The translations under genes were made by a program, and so were the position numbers. Below the pieces are notes generated by a model. That model had not been told where the DNA came from. It saw only the letters and a list, made by a program, of their open reading frames with translations, and did no database searches. Shown piece after piece: positions 60,872-64,000 of a stretch of 64,000 nt of DNA (position 1 is the first letter of the stretch; each line of letters begins with the position of its first letter). Source of the stretch: an uncultured Clostridia bacterium (lineage in GTDB: Bacteria; Bacillota; Clostridia; Christensenellales; Borkfalkiaceae); NCBI GenBank assembly GCA_947623655.1, contig CANQHG010000004.1:38081-102080 (forward strand). The letters run 5' to 3'.

Positions 60872-60937
60872 ACTTCGCGCCAAGGGCGGCGCTCGTGCCG
60901 TGCTTAGTGCAATAAGAATGCGCACGGGGCAGCATGA
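60872..60937 (+). repeat. Interspersed repeat A, copy 2
   Basis: Near-identical to the reverse complement of 3267-3333. It lies just downstream of repeat B and about 100 bp before pnp. The remaining sequence up to the pnp ATG shows no gene. Confidence 0.8.
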
Positions 60938-61035
60938 GCGCACGGAGGCTACCTTCAACATAACATCGGTAAATCGCTCCCGCCGTCATGGGACTACGGG
61001 GCAAAGAATAGGACAGATAAGGAGAACAAATCAAA

Positions 61036-63132
61036 ATGACACCCAACTACAAAGAATTCAAGCTTCAGATCGGCGGCAGAGAAGTTACCGTCGAGACGGG
61101 CAAATATGCCGAACAGACGAACGGCCACTGCGTCGTCCGTTGCGGCGAGACAGCCGTCATGGTCAACGTCTGTATGTCCGCAACGCCGCGCGACGGCATC
61201 GATTTCTTCCCGCTTCAAGTGGATTACGAAGAGAAGATGTACGCCGTCGGCAAGATCCCGGGCGGCTTCAAGCGCAGAGAGGGCAGAGCTTCCGATAAGG
61301 CCATCTTAACGGCCCGCCTCATCGACAGACCCTTGCGCCCCCTCTTCCCGAAAGGCCTCTTCAACGACGTCGTTGTCACGGCGACCGCGCTCTCCGTCGA
61401 ACCCGACGTTGCACCCGAGCCCCTCGCCATGATCGGCTCCTCCATCGCCCTCGCCATTTCCGACATCCCTTGGGCGGGCCCCACGGGTTCCGTTGTCGTC
61501 GGCCTCGTTGACGGCGAGTACGTCATCAATCCCGACGCCGCACAGCGCGAAAAGAGCGCCATTCACCTCAACCTCGCAGGCACCAAAGACGCCATCCTCA
61601 TGATCGAGGCGGGCGCGAACGAGGTCACAAACGACGAAATGGTCGGCGCCATCATGTTCGGACAAGCCGAGATCGCAAAAATTTGCCTTCAGATCGAGAA
61701 CGAGATCGTTCCCGTTGTCGGTAAGCCCAAGAAAGAGATCGAACTCTATCACATTCCCGAGGAGATCGACGACGCCGTGCGCGAGTTTGCGAGTGAAAAG
61801 CTCGACTGGGCGCTCGACACTTTCGACCGTCAGGAGCGTCAGACCCGTCAGGATCAGGTCGGTGCGGAAATTCTGGAACATTTCAAGACGATCTTCCCCG
61901 AAAAGGAGAGAGAGATCAACGACTCCGTTTATTACCTGACCAAGGAGAAAGTCCGCGCGAAGATCTTCGACAAGGGCATCCGTCCCGATGGAAGAGGGCT
62001 CAAGGAGATCCGTCCCATCTGGTGCGAGAGGAGCGTTCTTCCCCGTGCGCACGGTTCGGCTGTGTTCACGAGAGGCCAGACGCAGACCCTCACCACCTGC
62101 ACGCTCGACATGCTTGCGGCGGCGCAGAAATTGGAGGGCCTCGACGACGAAACGGAGAAGCGGTACATGCACCAATACAATTTCCCCGGCTACTGCACGG
62201 GCGAAGCCAAGGCGCTCCGTTCCCCCGGCAGGCGTGAGATCGGCCACGGCGCACTCGCAGAACGCGCCCTCGAGCCCGTCATTCCCTCCAAAGAGGAGTT
62301 CCCCTACGCCATCCGTGTCGTCAACGACATTTTGTCCTCCAACGGTTCCTCTTCCATGGCCTCCGTCTGCGGCTCGACCATGGCTCTCATGGATGCGGGC
62401 GTTCCCATCAAGGCTCCCGTCGCGGGCGTCGCAATGGGCCTCATCAAGAATCAGGAAACGGGTGAATTCCGCGTCATGACGGATATCCAAGGGCTCGAGG
62501 ACTTCCTCGGCGATATGGACTTCAAGGTCGCGGGTACCACCAAGGGCATCACCGCCATTCAGATGGATATCAAGATCAAGGGCATTTCCGAGGAGATCAT
62601 GCACACCGCCATCGAACAGGCCAACGAGGGCCGGCAGTTCATCCTCAATAAGATGCTCGAATGCGTTCCCGAGGTCAGCCCCGAACTCAGCAAGTATGCG
62701 CCCCGAATCATTTTCTTCCAGATCGATCCCGAGAAGATCGGCGACGTCGTCGGCAAGCAGGGGAAGGTCATCAACTCCATCATCGCCGAAACGGGCACCA
62801 AGATCGATATCGAGGAGGACGGCACCGTCTGTATCGCTTCCTATGGCGACAGCGAGGCTGCGCTCAAGGCCAAGGCCATCATCGAGAGCATTGTGCATGA
62901 CCCCGAGGTCGGCGACATGTTCATCGGCCGCGTCGTGAGGATCCGTTCCGAGATCGGCGCGTGGGTGGAATTCGCCCCCGGCAAGGACGGCATGATCCAC
63001 ATCTCCAAGCTCTCCGACAAGCGCGTGGAGAAGGTGGACGACGTGCTCTCCATCGGCGACACGGTCAAGGTGAAGATCATCAAGATCGGCGAAAAGGGCA
63101 TCGACTTCAAGCTTCTCGAAAAATTAGACTAA
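61036..63132 (+). CDS. pnp: Polyribonucleotide nucleotidyltransferase (PNPase)
   Basis: PNPase is a phosphorolytic 3'-5' exoribonuclease that also adds tails. The 698-residue protein has the first RNase PH core (about 10-145, GGFKRREGRASDKAILTARLIDRPLRPLFPKG), a helical linker, and the second core (DGRGLKEIRPIWCERSVLPRAHGSAVFTRGQTQTLT; NGSSSMASVCGSTMALMDAGVP). A KH domain (KIGDVVGKQGKVINSIIAETGTKID) and a C-terminal S1 domain (GRVVRIRSEIGAWVEFAPGKDGMIHISKLS) follow. Length is normal. AAGGAGAAC lies upstream of the ATG, and a strong terminator follows. Confidence 0.97.
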   Translation: MTPNYKEFKLQIGGREVTVETGKYAEQTNGHCVVRCGETAVMVNVCMSATPRDGIDFFPLQVDYEEKMYAVGKIPGGFKRREGRASDKAILTARLIDRPLRPLFPKGLFNDVVVTATALSVEPDVAPEPLAMIGSSIALAISDIPWAGPTGSVVVGLVDGEYVINPDAAQREKSAIHLNLAGTKDAILMIEAGANEVTNDEMVGAIMFGQAEIAKICLQIENEIVPVVGKPKKEIELYHIPEEIDDAVREFASEKLDWALDTFDRQERQTRQDQVGAEILEHFKTIFPEKEREINDSVYYLTKEKVRAKIFDKGIRPDGRGLKEIRPIWCERSVLPRAHGSAVFTRGQTQTLTTCTLDMLAAAQKLEGLDDETEKRYMHQYNFPGYCTGEAKALRSPGRREIGHGALAERALEPVIPSKEEFPYAIRVVNDILSSNGSSSMASVCGSTMALMDAGVPIKAPVAGVAMGLIKNQETGEFRVMTDIQGLEDFLGDMDFKVAGTTKGITAIQMDIKIKGISEEIMHTAIEQANEGRQFILNKMLECVPEVSPELSKYAPRIIFFQIDPEKIGDVVGKQGKVINSIIAETGTKIDIEEDGTVCIASYGDSEAALKAKAIIESIVHDPEVGDMFIGRVVRIRSEIGAWVEFAPGKDGMIHISKLSDKRVEKVDDVLSIGDTVKVKIIKIGEKGIDFKLLEKLD

Positions 63133-63144
63133 AAGGTAAAATCA

Positions 63145-63177
63145 TATGCCCGCGGCGTTCCGCCGCGGGCATTTTTT
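63145..63177 (+). terminator. Intrinsic terminator of pnp
   Basis: ATGCCCGCGGCG-TTC-CGCCGCGGGCAT followed by TTTTTT. Confidence 0.93.
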
Positions 63178-63236
63178 CTGCTTTTTTATTAATAACATGC
63201 GTTATATAACATATATTATTTTATACACGCATACCC

Positions 63237-63690
63237 TTGGCTCCCCACATAGGGGAGCCGTCACGCGCTCTTGCGTGACTGAGGGGTTTTTGAGAACCCT
63301 ATCCCCCGCTGCGCGGGTACTTCTCCTATGAGGGGAAGCAAGGGGGCGTCATGCTGAGAAGGTAAGTATGAACGCAGTCCATGAGAGTTGTACCGTAGCA
63401 TCTCGCCGCATAGTACACGTTTGCCCCGAGAGATTCTTCGGGTCAGATCCCGTACTTTTTACAGCCCTCGTGGCTCAGAATGACGCGGGGCCATGCCCCT
63501 TCCAAGGGGGGGGAGGGGAGTGGGCAACGTGTTCTTAAACATGTCATCCTAAGCCGCGCCTAAGCGCTTGTCGAAGGATCACCGCATTATAATAAGGAAA
63601 GGTTCGACGGGCTACATCACGCCAAGGACGGTGCTACTTCGGTCGCTACGTTCCCTCAGGATGAGCATTCGTCTCCTCAGAATGAGCGTA
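63237..63690. repeat. Patchwork of interspersed repeats between pnp and the SRP RNA gene
   Basis: No gene is visible in about 450 bp. Left to right: a GGCTCCCC-ACAT-AGGGGAGCC hairpin and a GTCACGC-GCTCTT-GCGTGAC hairpin (63239-63284); a GAGAGATTCTTCGGGTC...CAGAATGACGCGGGG stretch related to repeats A and B (63429-63494); a CCAAGGGGGGGAGGGGAGTGGGCAACG stretch related to the 125-bp tandem unit (63503-63531); TCATCCTAAG...GTCGAAGGATC (63545-63580); and CTTCGGTCGCTACGTTCCCTCAGGATGAGC (63637-63667). Confidence 0.65.
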
Positions 63691-63699
63691 TAACCAACA

Positions 63700-63733
63700 A
63701 GCCCGCCCGACGGTGAAACCGTCGGGCGGGCGT
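63700..63733. terminator. Strong GC hairpin downstream of the SRP RNA
   Basis: GCCCGCCCGACGGT-GAAA-CCGTCGGGCGGGC is a 13-bp or longer stem. On minus it lies just after the SRP RNA 3' end and is followed by a T-rich tract (TTGTTGGTT), so it probably stops that transcript. Confidence 0.6.
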
Positions 63734-63744
63734 TCTGATTTCCG

Positions 63745-64000
63745 AAAAAAAACTGTGAGGGCTTTTTTTGTTGCTGTATACCGGAGCGGTAACGCGGCAG
63801 CCGGCTCCCGCAAAGCTACCTCATGGCACACGCGCGGCACCGTTTAGTGCTGCTGTATCCCTACCCTGACACGGTTCGCGGACGCACGTTGCATAAGACC
63901 TTACGATCATCACTGCTTACTGCGTGCTGCCTCCCATAGACAACACCGAGAAAAGCGTTCGGCTCTGCTATAGCGGATTGCAGATTCAGGGCACCGCTAA
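63745..64000 (-). ncRNA. ffs: Signal recognition particle RNA, large bacterial type (5' end beyond the window)
   Basis: Read on minus, the sequence follows the Bacillus-type large SRP RNA: AGCGGTGCCCTGAATCTGCA, then ATCCGCTATAGCAGAGCCGAA (Alu-domain core), then a long arm with GGTCTTATGCAACG, and the Ffh-binding helix GTGTCAGGGTAGGGATACAG at 63849-63870. That helix has the conserved asymmetric loop (CAGG opposite AGCA) closed by a GGGA tetraloop where most species have GGAA. The 3' arm GTGTGCCATGAGGTAGC pairs back. A run of T ends the RNA near 63745. The first bases of the 5' end are cut off by the window edge. Confidence 0.9.

Noticed and set aside
61306-63000. 564-residue minus-strand ORF opposite pnp
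   Set aside because: It is the mirror of PNPase codons, Asp/Glu/Leu-rich low complexity, without a ribosome site or family match.

Overview
The window looks like chromosome of a low-GC-lineage (Firmicutes/Clostridia-type) gut-style bacterium with a fairly GC-rich genome. The pointers are the order rplS ... yifB/comM - dprA - topA - trmFO - hslV - hslU (the Bacillus/Clostridium order), AddAB instead of RecBCD, a SpoVB-like flippase, a VanW protein, a large-type SRP RNA with Alu domain, and sigma-A promoters with 17-nt spacers. I cannot name the species.

Layout. 0-1.3 kb: 3' part of a GH3 glycosidase with its catalytic domain next to a C-terminal membrane anchor. 1.3-5 kb: mnmG and dnaA on the minus strand. 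5-8.2 kb: recF, a PHP phosphoesterase and a VanW protein on plus, divergent from dnaA. 8.2-21.4 kb: rplS, a GT-C-like membrane protein, then comM-dprA-topA-trmFO-hslV-hslU-hisS-thioredoxin. 21.4-30.3 kb: a lipoprotein, addB-addA, a small membrane protein and a PRC-barrel protein. 30.6-34.6 kb: a 1309-residue collagen-like/GLUG surface lipoprotein, followed by three 125-bp tandem repeats. 35.1-38.9 kb: gapA, fba and pgi, each with its own promoter. 39.1-57.6 kb: a polysaccharide (Wzx/Wzy-type) cluster of 16 genes behind one consensus promoter. 57.6-60.3 kb: a SpoVB-like flippase, a LysM protein and a Cys-containing hypothetical. 60.4-63.1 kb: rpsO and pnp. 63.7-64 kb: SRP RNA on minus, running off the edge.

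The polysaccharide cluster makes three activated sugars: GDP-mannose (ManA, phosphomannomutase, ManC), a CDP-3,6-dideoxyhexose intermediate (RfbF, RfbG, RfbH) and UDP-galactofuranose (Glf). A split transketolase and an SDR enzyme sit directly after rfbH; I infer that they extend the CDP-ketosugar, perhaps to a branched-chain sugar. A PglC/WbaP-type initiator, two GT4 and one GT2 enzymes, a DUF4422 protein, a Wzy-like polymerase and a Wzx flippase complete it.

The least explained parts are intergenic. A 155-bp structured element occurs twice, each time starting at the stop codon of a housekeeping gene (dnaA, hslU), with compensatory changes in a perfect 16-bp stem. The hslU-hisS gap also holds a full-length and an apparently deleted copy of an inverted-repeat element. 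Several other interspersed repeats fill the gaps near mnmG, trmFO, rpsO and pnp. Except for one short gene pair, genes right of 5 kb are mainly on plus and mnmG/dnaA are on minus, which fits an origin near the dnaA-recF junction, although no DnaA boxes are visible there.
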